The notes: generated by a model not told the origin, from the letters alone. Shown: positions 7,423 to 17,443, counted from the stretch's first letter. The stretch: 64,000 bases of DNA from an uncultured Collinsella sp. (GCA_900541875.1 UQLF01000005.1:1-64000); one strand, 5' to 3'. Made by a program: numbers and translations.

Positions 7423-9117
7423 TTACTCCTGCTCGGACTCCTCAGCCTGCTTACGGCTGCGGATGAGGTGCGCCACACCGATGCACAGCACCGCGCCACC
7501 AGCGATCCAAGTGAAGGTCACGCCGTTGAGACCGGTGAGGGGAAGGCCGACCTGCTTGGTATTGCCGACGGTGATATTGAAGGTGCCGTCTGAGTTTGTG
7601 GTTGTGCCAGTTTTGGCCTGAAGCTTGTTATCGCCAACCTTACCCTCGCTATTATCGTTGATGCCTGCGATAAGCTTTTCAGATTCGGTCATATGAAGCT
7701 CTAGCTTATCAATATTAGCCCCATCCTTTGACATGGTCGGAACAATCTCGAAATCGAACGGTGAGATATCGGCATAACCCTTGAGAGGCTTTTCTGTCAC
7801 GGTATATGTGCCGGCATCGAGACCCGTCACTGTAAAATGCCCGTCGTTCTCGGTCTTGAATACATATTCAGAGTTGGAGAGGGTGCCGTCATCCTTAACA
7901 AACTTACCATTCAAGGTCGGATCGTCTGGTTTATTCACCTGAATGGTAAACTGAGCACCGTTCAGAGCCCGCTCCGTTCCCAAGTCGACCTTGTTAATCT
8001 TGAGGCCGTAGGTGTAGTCCCTGACAGTGTCGGGCACGGTTTGACCATAGTCAGTGGTCATGGGATTGTTGGAGTAGTAAAGCGTTACGGTGTTGGGATT
8101 GCCTTCTTTGTTGCTATTCAGGCCAACAACCGCATCCTTATTAATCTGAGCCGTATAAGAGACAACGATGCAAGAATCCTTAGTGATTGCCGCCCCACTG
8201 ATGTCCTTCAGATTGTTGCAAGTCCACGTCATCGTCTTGTTGCCGTTCGCATCCGCATCACCGCTTTCCGGCGTAAACGAGCCCGTGATGTTCAACATCG
8301 GCTTCTCGTGCTTAAGATCTTTCTGCGCAGCATCCTTGCTTGCATACAAATACACCTGAGCACCATCCTGAAGCGTCAGGCCCTTGGAAATCTGATCAGA
8401 GAACTTGTAGAAATACGTGTCGTACTTGTCGTAGTTCTCGGCAATGGTGCCGTAAAGGTTGTACGTCACGTTCTGGCCGATTTGGGAGTCGGCAGCATCG
8501 TACTCCCCATCGCCTTTATCGCTAACGATCTTCTTCTCAACGGTGGGGATGCCCGTTTTCTCAGTGATGTTAACGGGCTTGCTTCCCACGACAGCGAAAA
8601 TGGGAGACGTGCCTGCCTCGCCGGCATTGATGGTGCTGGCATCAGTCACAAAGAGCCAGTAGCCGTGCTTAAGATCGGAGACGGTTTTGTTGGTCGTCTT
8701 CGCGCTTTCGGCAAGGCCGTCCACGGCGTCGGCAATCTTGTACGCAACGGAATTGGAGTCAACGCAGGTTGTCTTATCGGTTCCCTTCACCCTATCCGTG
8801 ATCCAGTCCGCGGCGTCTTGGGCGGTCGTTCCCGCATAGAGCTTGTCCTCTTTCCTGATGACGCCCTCGACAGCACCCTGCACCTCAGTGCTTGCCCACG
8901 TAATGTTGCTGACGTTTCCATTGTTGTCAACATCAGCATTGAAAATCTGATAGCCCTTGAACTCGGTAGCGTTACCATCAACGTTCTTGATGGTCACCGA
9001 GCCATCCGTACCCGCCGCAAACGCCATGGTCACCGGGGCCATAACTCCGCCGAAGCTCAACGCCGCCGTGAGGCCGGCGGTTACTGCCAGGCGTGCGATG
9101 TTCTTGCTCATGCTCAT
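7423..9117 (-). CDS. LPXTG pilin with isopeptide-forming domains, probable major pilin
   Basis: Secreted, cell-wall-anchored pilin of the SpaH/EbpB type. The 564-residue protein has a signal peptide (MSMSKNIARLAV to about residue 34), isopeptide-type beta domains, IPTVEKKIVSDKG near residue 195 (candidate pilin-motif lysine), a C-terminal Cna-B-like domain with an E-box-like YTVTEKPLKGY, and an LPLTG sorting signal at 525-529 followed by a membrane helix and charged tail. The start at 9117 was chosen because AGAGGA precedes it and the signal peptide begins there; upstream in-frame ATGs have no site. It is the last gene of the pilus operon. It is paralogous in layout to the preceding gene. Confidence 0.9.
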   Translation of the reverse strand: MSMSKNIARLAVTAGLTAALSFGGVMAPVTMAFAAGTDGSVTIKNVDGNATEFKGYQIFNADVDNNGNVSNITWASTEVQGAVEGVIRKEDKLYAGTTAQDAADWITDRVKGTDKTTCVDSNSVAYKIADAVDGLAESAKTTNKTVSDLKHGYWLFVTDASTINAGEAGTSPIFAVVGSKPVNITEKTGIPTVEKKIVSDKGDGEYDAADSQIGQNVTYNLYGTIAENYDKYDTYFYKFSDQISKGLTLQDGAQVYLYASKDAAQKDLKHEKPMLNITGSFTPESGDADANGNKTMTWTCNNLKDISGAAITKDSCIVVSYTAQINKDAVVGLNSNKEGNPNTVTLYYSNNPMTTDYGQTVPDTVRDYTYGLKINKVDLGTERALNGAQFTIQVNKPDDPTLNGKFVKDDGTLSNSEYVFKTENDGHFTVTGLDAGTYTVTEKPLKGYADISPFDFEIVPTMSKDGANIDKLELHMTESEKLIAGINDNSEGKVGDNKLQAKTGTTTNSDGTFNITVGNTKQVGLPLTGLNGVTFTWIAGGAVLCIGVAHLIRSRKQAEESEQE

Positions 9118-9225
9118 CTTCTTTTCCTCTGCTTTCTGCTCGAATTCCATTTGATCTAAATCTGTCTGTCTGTGTCTTAGCATCTGCTTCGCTACGTCTC
9201 GCCCCGCTCTCTGTGGGGCTGCCAG

Positions 9226-10896
9226 CTACTCTTTATGGCTGCCACCTCCCCGCTTGACCAGGAGCGCGACCACGATGAGCGCGGCTCCGGCGACCGCTGC
9301 GGCGGCCGCGGCGTACATTGCCATATCGCCAGTCGAGGGCATAAAGCCTCCGGTGGTAATGCTAGGGGGTGTGCCGGTGGGAGTGTTGATGAGCGACGCC
9401 TCCAGGCTACCCGTCGACCCGTCCGCACTGTCGGCGCGCAGGGGCGACTCGGCCGTGATGGTGAGCTTGGGCTTGGCGGCGGCCACCTGGTCGACGTCCA
9501 GGCCCTCGGCCTTGACCGTCACGGAGCGCGTGCCCTCAAAGGCGGTGTAGCCCTTGGGCGCCTTGAGTTCGCGGACCTCCAGCTTGCCCGAGTCAACGCC
9601 CGAGACGGTCACGCGGCCGTCCTCGCCCGTGGTGACGGTGGCCTTGCCCTCCGCATCCCACGTGCCGTCGGCCGCCAGCGTGCGGCCGCGGTCATCGGTG
9701 ATGCTCAGGACCGCCCCGGCAAGCGGCTTGTCGCCGTCGCTGCCGCGCTTGGTGAGCGCGAGATCCCAGGTGTAGGCGCACGCATCGTCGCTCGGCGTGC
9801 GGGTAAAGCCGGCGTCGCCGGACTGGTCGGCAAAGGGAGAGCGCGGGTAGCGCAGGTAGACCTCGTTGGGGTTGCCCTTCGCGATGCCGTGGTTGCACGC
9901 GCTGTTGAGCGGCGCATCGTACACGGCGACCACGCGGGCGCCCGCGGTGAAGGCGTCGGCCCCGCCGAGCGCGGCGATGAGGTCGCCGGTGCGCACGGTG
10001 AAGGTCTTGCCGTCGGCCGCTACCTTGGTGGCGCACTGGGCCGTGATGTCGGTCCAGCCCTTCGCGGGCTCAGTGCCGGCGCGGCCGTCCTTACCGGCCG
10101 AGACGGCGTCGAAGCCGCCGTCCGCACCCGCCGCCACGTACACGCGCATACTCGCGGCGACCTTGGAGGGGTCGAGCCCCGCGCTCATGGTGTCGACGAA
10201 CCGCACCGTATAGGTGTCGTAGGCGGTGAGCCCCGCCGGGACCGTGGCAGAGAGGCGCCAGTACAGGTCGTCGCCGACCATGGCGTCGGCGGCCTTGCCC
10301 CAGGCGGCGGTGCCGTCCTCCAGCACATGCTTGGCCACCTTGGGGGTCGCGGCCTTGGGCTTGACGGTGACGGCGCTGCCGCCCACCAGGGCCATGATCG
10401 GCGCGGTGCCGGCCTCGCCTTGGGCGATGGCGTCGTCTTTGGCGACGATGAGCCAGTAGCCGCAGGGCAGCTCGGCCGCCGTGCCCGCGTTAAGGGCCAC
10501 AGACTTGGCGCCAGAGCTCTGGAGGGAACGAGCGAGCTGTGCGCTCAGCGCGCTCGTAAGGTGGGAATCGGTGTTGAGCCACTCGGCAGCTTCCTGCGCG
10601 GTGGCCTGGGAATTGGGCATGCCGGCGCTGTGCAGCACTGGCAGCGCGGTGTCGCGCACGGCGTCGCTTGCCCAAGCGAGGTCGGTGGCGATCTTGGCGT
10701 CGTTGTCGCCGTCGACGACGTTGGCGCTAAAGATCTGGTAGGCGTCGTAGCTGCTCGCCACGGTGCCGCTCACCGTGATGGAACCGGTCGAGGTCGGCGC
10801 GGCCTGCGCGGAAGCGGGGAACACAACCGCGCAGGTGCCGATCAGGAGGGCAAGCAGCGCAAACAAGATCGGGAAAGAGCAAACTTTCTTATTCAC
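9226..10896 (-). CDS. LPXTG-like pilin / isopeptide-forming fimbrial protein
   Basis: Second pilin subunit, 557 residues, with a signal peptide (NKKVCSFPILFALLALLIGT up to AQA), a SpaH/EbpB-type body (for example LYWRLSATVPAGLTAYDTY), a Cna-B-like domain (GKLEVRELKAPKGYTAFEG), and a variant sorting signal MPSTG followed by a membrane helix and KRGGGSHKE. The start is a GTG at 10896 with AGGGAGG eight bases upstream, and it overlaps the stop of the adhesin gene by eight bases, so translation is coupled. If the upstream adhesin frame is off, this coupling could lower expression. The high GC contrasts with the AT-richer adhesin. Confidence 0.87.
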   Translation of the reverse strand: MNKKVCSFPILFALLALLIGTCAVVFPASAQAAPTSTGSITVSGTVASSYDAYQIFSANVVDGDNDAKIATDLAWASDAVRDTALPVLHSAGMPNSQATAQEAAEWLNTDSHLTSALSAQLARSLQSSGAKSVALNAGTAAELPCGYWLIVAKDDAIAQGEAGTAPIMALVGGSAVTVKPKAATPKVAKHVLEDGTAAWGKAADAMVGDDLYWRLSATVPAGLTAYDTYTVRFVDTMSAGLDPSKVAASMRVYVAAGADGGFDAVSAGKDGRAGTEPAKGWTDITAQCATKVAADGKTFTVRTGDLIAALGGADAFTAGARVVAVYDAPLNSACNHGIAKGNPNEVYLRYPRSPFADQSGDAGFTRTPSDDACAYTWDLALTKRGSDGDKPLAGAVLSITDDRGRTLAADGTWDAEGKATVTTGEDGRVTVSGVDSGKLEVRELKAPKGYTAFEGTRSVTVKAEGLDVDQVAAAKPKLTITAESPLRADSADGSTGSLEASLINTPTGTPPSITTGGFMPSTGDMAMYAAAAAAVAGAALIVVALLVKRGGGSHKE

Positions 10897-13800
10897 GACG
10901 CTCGCCTCCCTTCGCATTCGCCTTGCGACGAATGTGCATCCAGGCCGCAGCAGCGCAAAGCACCGCCGCGCCGGCAAGGTACGTCAGAGTGACGCCCGAC
11001 ATACCAGAAAGGGGCAAAGAGGTTGAGTAGGTGTTGGTGAAGGTGGGGGTGTCAGTCGGTTTCGCGCTCTCATGACCGCTGGCGTCGACCTCGTAGTAGG
11101 TCGGCGTGCAGGTCAGCGTGCCGTCACGGTTGTCCTTGGCCGTCACCACAACCTTGAAGGTCTTGGTGTCGTTGGTATAGCCCTTGTGGCTGGTGCCTTC
11201 GCCGGCGTCAGCAGCGCATTCACAAATGTAATAAGTGAATGTTGCCTTACCGTCGTTGAAGTCGCTGACTTTGAGTGGTCCGATCTTCTGCTTGGCGAAC
11301 GTCACCGTCTGCGAGTTGTTCGAGTCATCAGCAGTACTCTTTGTATCAAGCACCGTTTTCTCGCCGCCATCCATGGTATATAGCTCGAACTTGAACTTCT
11401 TCATCTCGCCGCCATCGACCTTCTTGGTCACCTGAGGTATCCAAGTGCCGCTGGAGGTGTACGGAGTGTACTTATTGGTGAAGGTCTTTCCCCCGTCGGG
11501 GCCGACAATCGAATAATAGCCTTGCTCGTTCTTTTCCAGCGGGTTAGTTGAATCTCCCAGACTCACGCTTGTGATCGTGTAGTTGTGAACGCAAAGAGGA
11601 ACCTCCGAGTTTGGATTTTCCTTGCTAGGCACTTTCATGAGTTCCGTTTTGTTGTCCTGAACCTTCACCACAATCTTGTACACGGCTGGGTCGTACGTGA
11701 TGTCGGGATCGTACGTGATGCCGGGATCATTACCAGCATTTTCGACCAAGTAGTATGTAATCTCATTAGCCTTAACAGCCTTATCAATGTACTGTTCGCC
11801 AAGGTCAAAGGTGATGTTACCGCTCCCATCATTCTTGGCGGTTCCGACCAAGGTGCAGCCGCCACTGTTGAATGTCTTGTCATTCCAAGAGGGCTCCCTC
11901 GCTTCATCCGAATCCTTACGGTAGACCGAGAAGGAGAACTTGCCTTTGTCAATATTCATGTTTTGATTGGTCTGCTGATTGGCCTGCTGATTTATCAGCG
12001 CCTTGGTTGCCTTCAACTTAAGGCTCGGTAAGATGTACGTATCCGCAGGCACGCCTAGGTACAAGTTGCCATTCGACATGATGCCGCCACCATGGTCCCA
12101 AGAATAGTTGCCCGTGATGAAAGTTGTCGCTTTATTCCGTACTGCATCAATCGTCGTTTTATCCGTGGTATCAACACCCGAAGTCAGACCGATGCTATTT
12201 TTTACCTGAGCAGCACCGTTGGCGGGGATGGCAATGCGATTCGTTAGCTCAATGCTTCCCGAATACTTGGCGTCTATATCGCCAAGCATCTTGCCGCTTA
12301 CCACTGCGACCGGCGTTGTGTGACCTTTCGCCGCGAGGAAGAAATCGGCATGACCACTGTTACGAAAAACATGTTCGCCGTTGCTATCGACCCGGTTATA
12401 GGCGTCCTTGTCTTCTGCCTTACCGTTGCCACCGCCAGAAAGATGGGGGCTGCTATTATTGCCGGAATTATTCGACGGGTCGTATTTGTCGTTTTCGTTG
12501 TTGTAACTAGAAGCGCCTCCAGCGTCAGTGTTGCCAAAGATTGCCGTGCCCTCAGTGTTCGTTACCAACGTCTTGCCCGTGGGGCAGACTGCAACGCCAC
12601 CGCCGTAGCCGCCAGCTTCATTGGCGCTAATGTACGAGTTATATATGAATAGCCTACCAGCAGTATATTCCTCGCCTTGGTTTGAGTTTCCCTGAACAAA
12701 GATGCCGCCGCCACCCCAGTCAAAGCGAGACATGCAGTGATTGTTAGTGATATAGACTTTATTGTTTCCAGTGCCGTTAATCATCGCGTCAACCATCTGG
12801 CCCACTCGGACGCCGGCACCTTCAGATCGGTAGCTCACGTTAGAGGCAATAATTCCTCCCGTGATATTCAGCCACGCCATTCCTGAGCGAGACGTTTGGT
12901 CATTCCGTTCGACATCGGTAACGTAAACGCCGCCGCCGGCTTCATCGGAGTAGTTGCCGGTAATCTGACCATCGGAAATAGTGACTTTCGCTCCATAATT
13001 GGCAGCAAGCCCAGCGCCGCCATGGTCACCGTTGCCATCCTTGCCGCAGAATTTAGCCATTCTATTATTCGTGATATAGCCATCAGAAACGGTCACGATG
13101 CCGCCCTTGGCCATAATGCCGCCACCGAGTCCCGCGTTGAGTGTGCTATTACCGGAGATTACGCCACCGGTCATGTTGATTTTGGTCATGTTGTTTTCAG
13201 GGTCTTTAGGGTTCACATCGACGCCGTTAGCGAACACACCGCCGCCATTGGAAGCGTAGTTGTCCGCGATCACGCCACCGGTGAGGTTGAGGGTGGCACC
13301 TTTGCCGTTCTTGACGCCAAGTTCAATGCCTGCGCCTTGGCTCTTAGAGGTTGCACCGCAAACGTAGCCACCCCTCATATTGACGGTAGAACCTTCCTCG
13401 GCATAAACCAAACTGTTAACACTGATATTTTTCTGTTGCGTAATCACGCCACTCTCGAGATTGAACGTACCGCCCTTGTTGTCGAATGCATAGAGATTAA
13501 TGAGTTTCAGGTGGTCAAGATTCAGGTTGTCTTTGTCAGCACATGCCACGATGGCACCGCCGATACTCGTTTCATGTTTATACAGAGTCTCGGTAGTACT
13601 GGTGCCGTCCGCCTTAACAGACGATCCAGTTACATAGTAGGTGAGATTGGTAGGGATATTGGAATTGTCGCAGGTCATGGAAGCAGGGTTACCATTTTTG
13701 CTGAGCGAGTTATCCTGGCAAACGAAGTCGTCGCCAGTCGGAATATCCATTGCAGTCTGCTTATTATCCTTGACGGTTAACGTTGCACCTTTAGTGATGT

Positions 13801-14399
13801 TAAACAGAGGCTGATCTTTATTCGAATACTTAATCTTATGGCCGTTTAGATCCAGCGTGATATTGCTACCGTCTTCGTCGAGCAGAATATACGTGCTGGT
13901 ATCAATATCAGTCGTAAGTTGAAAGTTGGCAGTGCCTTTCGCATTCTCCAGCTCAGATTTCAGCTTATTCGCGCTATCTATGCTTTTTATCTCACCGGAT
14001 GCCGTTTCGGCCTGCCCGCCTTCCGCGACCGCCTTTACAGCATTGTCATCCGACGTCTCGCCGTCTTCACCCCGTTGCTCGTCCTCAAGCTGATCCTCAG
14101 CCTGATTCTGTTCAACGTCATTTGAAGAGCCAGTCTCGCCACCCTCAGCGTCGTCACTATTCTGGTTTTCGGTATCCCCGTTGTTGGTGCTGTCTACACC
14201 AGTAGACTCACTTGAGGAACCCCCCCATCACAGTTTCCTCGGTAGAAACCGCCTGATCATCGTTGGCAATGGCCTGCAAGATCGGAGGCATGACGAGCGA
14301 CAGTACCAGGCTCAAAACGGAGGCTCCGCACAAAACGCCTGCCAGTACGCGGCGCGTCGCTTTTTTACTCTGCTTAGTTTTTTCTGAATTCGCTTTCAT
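10889..14399 (-). pseudogene. Large LPXTG pilus tip adhesin, frame interrupted at a seven-G tract
   Basis: From the ATG at 14399 (GGGGAGGAG six bases upstream) the protein runs through a signal peptide (MKANSEKTKQSKKATRRVLA...) and TEETVMGG, then stops after FLK because of a G7 tract (14220-14226). Removing one G joins it to GSSSESTGVDSTNNGDTENQ and an open frame to 10889, giving about 1,169 residues. That product has an acidic linker, a right-handed beta-helix-like stretch of GGVI/GGG repeats, Spy0128/FctA-like isopeptide domains, and an LPLSG sorting signal with membrane anchor. It is first in the pilus operon, where tip adhesins usually sit. It is either phase-OFF, an assembly indel, or a true pseudogene. 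Confidence 0.85.
14220..14226. repeat. Homopolymer C7 (G7 on coding strand) in the adhesin gene
   Basis: Seven C on the plus strand, exactly where the two reading frames of the adhesin meet, about 58 codons after the start. Six or nine G would restore the full-length protein; seven does not. Confidence 0.9.
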
Positions 14400-14453
14400 C
14401 GATGTCTCCTCCCCAAGAGACCGCGATCTTGCTCTTTCATTATCAAACGTATC

Positions 14454-14474
14454 TGCGCAATCTGTAATTGCGCA
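14454..14474. promoter_or_regulatory. Inverted repeat in the pilus operon leader
   Basis: TGCGCAAT (14454-14461) and ATTGCGCA (14467-14474) are perfect 8-bp arms around CTGTA. It lies just downstream of the candidate -10 box, so it could be an operator at the transcription start or a leader hairpin. Confidence 0.55.
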
Positions 14475-14488
14475 CGCGTATAGTACAT

Positions 14489-14518
14489 ATTGTAACGATT
14501 GTTTGAACATCTAAGCAA
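14489..14518 (-). promoter_or_regulatory. Candidate promoter of the pilus operon
   Basis: On the minus strand TTGCTT (14513-14518) and TACAAT (14489-14494) are separated by 18 bp, about 90 bp upstream of the adhesin start codon. An alternative -10, TACTAT, lies just downstream. Confidence 0.5.
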
Positions 14519-14590
14519 AAATACCGATAGTTTTGTAGCGAATTCTCAATTCTCTTGACATTTGCTCGGATTTACCTTCGTTTATTCGCT

Positions 14591-14719
14591 ATGAAATATC
14601 TATTTTTACTGGTAATTAAGCTAGTTATCATTTTTTTAATAGCATTTTATTTATTTGCACAACATTTTGCTCAAGAGCATGCGTCCTTTGAACGGTCGAA
14701 AATCGACCGTGAACGGTAG
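14591..14719 (+). other. Tiny hydrophobic ORF in the AT-rich region upstream of the pilus operon
   Basis: 42 codons, beginning MKYLFLLVIKLVIIFLIAFY and ending in a charged ERSKIDRER tail. No ribosome-binding site precedes the ATG, and AT-rich DNA readily yields hydrophobic codons. A perfect inverted repeat (14692-14710) overlaps its end. The rest of the 14400-14858 interval holds only the pilus promoter; I see no other gene there. Confidence 0.2.
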
Positions 14720-14858
14720 ATCATTAACCGGGAGGAATAGACTACCAAGTTGATGGGAATATCTTTAACTCATCGGTAGTTACAAGCGTAATGTTCAGAC
14801 AACCATATTTGAATTTTCGCGCAGATTTTAGGCATCAATTCGCCCAAATCGCCAGAGG

Positions 14859-14891
14859 CCACCGCAAAGGAGCCTGCCCCCTTTGCGGTGG
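14859..14891 (-). terminator. Family C hairpin copy 2, 3' of the HAD phosphatase
   Basis: Perfect arms CCACCGCAAAGG (14859-14870) and CCTTTGCGGTGG (14880-14891) with loop AGCCTGCCC. Fourteen bases beyond the HAD gene stop. Confidence 0.7.
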
Positions 14892-14905
14892 TCCCCCCCC
14901 CGGCG

Positions 14906-15727
14906 CTATAGCAGATGCTCCTCGATAAAGATCGCGATGCCGTCTTTGTCGTTGCTCGCGGTTACAAAGTCGGCGGCGGCACGGGTGGCGTCGCTGCCAT
15001 TTGCCATGGCCACGCCCACGCCGGCGTCGGCCACCATGCAGGTGTCGTTGTCCGCATCGCCAAACACGCAGATGTCCTGGAGCTCCATGTCGTTGAGCTC
15101 CGCCACGCGCACAAGGCCGCGCGTCTTGGACACGCGCGGATCCATGAACTCGTAGAGCCGCTGCGTGGTTTGCAGAGCCGCCGCCTTAACAGTGTCATCG
15201 GCAAACGTCGATGCTCGCTCAATCACCCGCGGCATTACCTCGGGCGCCATGGTAAACATCACCTTGGGCTGCGGCTCGCGCAAGAACTCGGCAAAATCGA
15301 CCACCTGGTAGGGCACGCCGTCGACGCGCGACAGGTGCTCGACGCACGCGTTGCTCTCGGGCACGTAGAACACGCCGTCTCGGGGGCAGACGGGCGTTGC
15401 CGGAAGGTCCGCCATGTGCTTGCAGATGCGCGCGATGGTCTCGCCCGGCAGCGGATAGCTCAGCTCGTTGATGTCGTGCGCGCGGTCGATGACCTCGGCG
15501 CCACCGCAGCCCACCATCACGTCTACCAGGCCTTCGATGCCCCAGAGCTTGTACATGGCCTCGGTCGCGTGGGCGTCGCGCCCGGTGCACAGGCCAAAGA
15601 GCACGCCGCGCTCGCGCAGGGCGCGGATCGCCGCCACGGTGCGCGGGGACACCGTGTGCTGGCTCGTGAGCAGCGTGCCATCGATATCGCAGAACACGGC
15701 TTTGATGTGGCTGAAGGTGGTGTCCAT
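14906..15727 (-). CDS. Cof-type HAD-superfamily sugar-phosphatase-like hydrolase
   Basis: Cytosolic phosphatase of the Cof/YbjI (HAD-IIB) type, acting on sugar or nucleotide phosphates; substrate not predictable. The 273-residue protein has the DxD nucleophile motif in VFCDIDGTLLT near the N-terminus, motif II SQHTVSPRT...CTGRD, a cap domain (about 85-190), and the C-terminal DADNDTCMVADAGVGVAMAN metal-binding motif. The start at 15727 has AGAAAGG upstream; the longer in-frame reading runs back into repeat DNA. Single-gene unit with a family C hairpin after it. Confidence 0.88.
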   Translation of the reverse strand: MDTTFSHIKAVFCDIDGTLLTSQHTVSPRTVAAIRALRERGVLFGLCTGRDAHATEAMYKLWGIEGLVDVMVGCGGAEVIDRAHDINELSYPLPGETIARICKHMADLPATPVCPRDGVFYVPESNACVEHLSRVDGVPYQVVDFAEFLREPQPKVMFTMAPEVMPRVIERASTFADDTVKAAALQTTQRLYEFMDPRVSKTRGLVRVAELNDMELQDICVFGDADNDTCMVADAGVGVAMANGSDATRAAADFVTASNDKDGIAIFIEEHLL

Positions 15728-15820
15728 GGGGGCCTTTCTGGGTTGTGCGGCGGTGTGGGGTGTATTCGTGAACGGCGTACATGGTATACCAAGGCGCACA
15801 CGAGGCGCTTGGGCGCAAAA

Positions 15821-15853
15821 CCACCACAAAGGTGCCTGGCTCCTCTGTGGTGG
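15821..15853 (-). terminator. Family C hairpin copy 3
   Basis: Arms CCACCACAAAGG (15821-15832) and CCTCTGTGGTGG (15842-15853), loop TGCCTGGCT. Paired with a family B palindrome 33 bp away, both 3' of the MFS gene. Confidence 0.65.
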
Positions 15854-15885
15854 TCGGACCCGCAGGATGGCCTGGCCCGGAGCGC

Positions 15886-15950
15886 AAACCATCACAACAT
15901 TCGACATTATTCGGCAAAATCGCGGTTTTCATCGAATGTTGTGATGGTTT
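15886..15950. repeat. Palindromic repeat, family B copy 2
   Basis: Perfect 19-bp arms AAACCATCACAACATTCGA (15886-15904) and complement (15932-15950). Its right end abuts the stop codon of the MFS gene. Confidence 0.85.
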
Positions 15951-17237
15951 TTACTGCCTTGCGCCACGATCAAAATGCCGGCGTCCAAACAGCAGCAACG
16001 CCGCGGGAACCGCCGTCACGACCATGCCCGCCCCTACGAGCGTCTGCTGCACACCAAACGTCGCCGCCAGCCACGGGGCAATCGCCAGCGGGGCCACGCC
16101 GGCGAACATATTGCCAAAACCCATGACCGAGTTGACGCGACCGAGCTGCTCGAGCGGAGCCGTCGTTTGCACGATCGTGTTGTGGAGCGGGTTGACGACA
16201 CCCCAAGCTATGCCCAGGGCGATCTGGCCGACGAGGGCCACGCCCACGTACGGCGTTCCCACATAGAGCAAACTTCCCAGACCCACGGACATGAGCGCCA
16301 CAAGCAGCGTCTTAAGGTTGACCAGGTTCGGCGGCAAGCGGAGCGCGACCACGGCGCCCAGCACCGCGCCCACACCGCTGGCCGACGAGAGCCAACCCAT
16401 CCATTCGACACCGACGTGCAGGACATCGCGGTAGAAGAACGACTCCAGCGGATCGAAAGCACCATAGCCAAAGTTTGAAAGGAAGATGATGCAGAAAAGT
16501 AGCGCGAGAACGCTGTTGGCGAAGACTGTCTTGATGCTGGCTGCGAAGGTGGCGCGGGAAGATGTGTTGGGGTCGGGGCTTTGGCTGGCCTTATCCGATG
16601 TGATGTCGCCGATCGCGGGTTTACCTTCGTGTGTGGCGACCTGGCCTGCACTTTGCCTAAAGCCCCAACCAGCGACGAGCGCCAGCACTGTAAAGAGCAT
16701 CATGAGCACGAACACCGCGCGCGACGACGCAGCCGCCGCGACAAAGCCGCCCAGCGTGGGACCAACGATGATACTCACGTTTGAAAACATGGCGATGGCG
16801 GAGTTGATGTCTTTGAGCTCGACAGGATCGTCGGTGAGGTAGGCCGGATAGGATGTGGCGATGGGCTGGGCGAACCCCATCACAAAGCCCAGGAGCACCG
16901 CACCGAGCAGGACGATGCCGGTCGCGCTGCCAAAGGCGAGGATTGCCGCGCCGGTTGCCAACGCGCCGACGACGCTCAGCAAGAAATGGCGTCGCGGGCC
17001 CCAAGCGTCGAGCACCGCGCCGCCCGCAAAGGATCCCAGGATCACGAAGACGTTCATAAAGAGGACGGCCAGCGATGTCGCGACGACCGAAGCGCCGTCC
17101 GCATAGGTGAGCGTTCCGATGACGCCGATAAAGTAGCTGGTCTGAAAACCGGTGTAGATGAGAAAGCGCATCGCCACCAGGCGCTTGGCCTGCGCGGACA
17201 GCGATGATTGAGGCTTTGAGAAAAGAGAGGCGAGCAT
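15951..17237 (-). CDS. MFS transporter
   Basis: Major facilitator superfamily permease of 428 residues with about 12 membrane segments, starting MLASLFSKPQSSLSAQ. A cytoplasmic central loop (SDKASQSPDPNTSSRAT, about residues 200-220) separates the two six-helix halves. The layout resembles small-molecule or drug exporters of the MFS_3/enterobactin-exporter type; substrate unknown. The start at 17237 has AAGGAG five bases upstream; an upstream in-frame ATG (17276) lacks one. Monocistronic; palindromes lie directly after the stop. Confidence 0.85.
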   Translation of the reverse strand: MLASLFSKPQSSLSAQAKRLVAMRFLIYTGFQTSYFIGVIGTLTYADGASVVATSLAVLFMNVFVILGSFAGGAVLDAWGPRRHFLLSVVGALATGAAILAFGSATGIVLLGAVLLGFVMGFAQPIATSYPAYLTDDPVELKDINSAIAMFSNVSIIVGPTLGGFVAAAASSRAVFVLMMLFTVLALVAGWGFRQSAGQVATHEGKPAIGDITSDKASQSPDPNTSSRATFAASIKTVFANSVLALLFCIIFLSNFGYGAFDPLESFFYRDVLHVGVEWMGWLSSASGVGAVLGAVVALRLPPNLVNLKTLLVALMSVGLGSLLYVGTPYVGVALVGQIALGIAWGVVNPLHNTIVQTTAPLEQLGRVNSVMGFGNMFAGVAPLAIAPWLAATFGVQQTLVGAGMVVTAVPAALLLFGRRHFDRGARQ

Positions 17238-17410
17238 GGAGACTCCTTGTTTCATACGAATACGGGCGGTGGGCATTCGCCACCGTCTGTCAAATCAATC
17301 TATCCGCATGAAACATTAAGGACGCATCGAGCCCCTTCTCTCCGTTTTTCGCCCGTCATGAACTACTTGGTAGATTGTAAGGTATGTCCCACACATCTAA
17401 CAAAGCAAAA

Positions 17411-17443
17411 CCACCACAAAGGTACCTGGCCCCTTTGTGGTGG
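17411..17443 (-). terminator. Family C hairpin copy 4
   Basis: Perfect arms CCACCACAAAGG (17411-17422) and complement (17432-17443), loop TACCTGGCC. It lies beyond the family D hairpin after moaC-mobB. Confidence 0.7.

Noticed and set aside
14893..14901. C9 tract as a second phase-variation site
   Set aside because: It lies between the HAD gene stop and its terminator hairpin, so a length change alters no protein or promoter.
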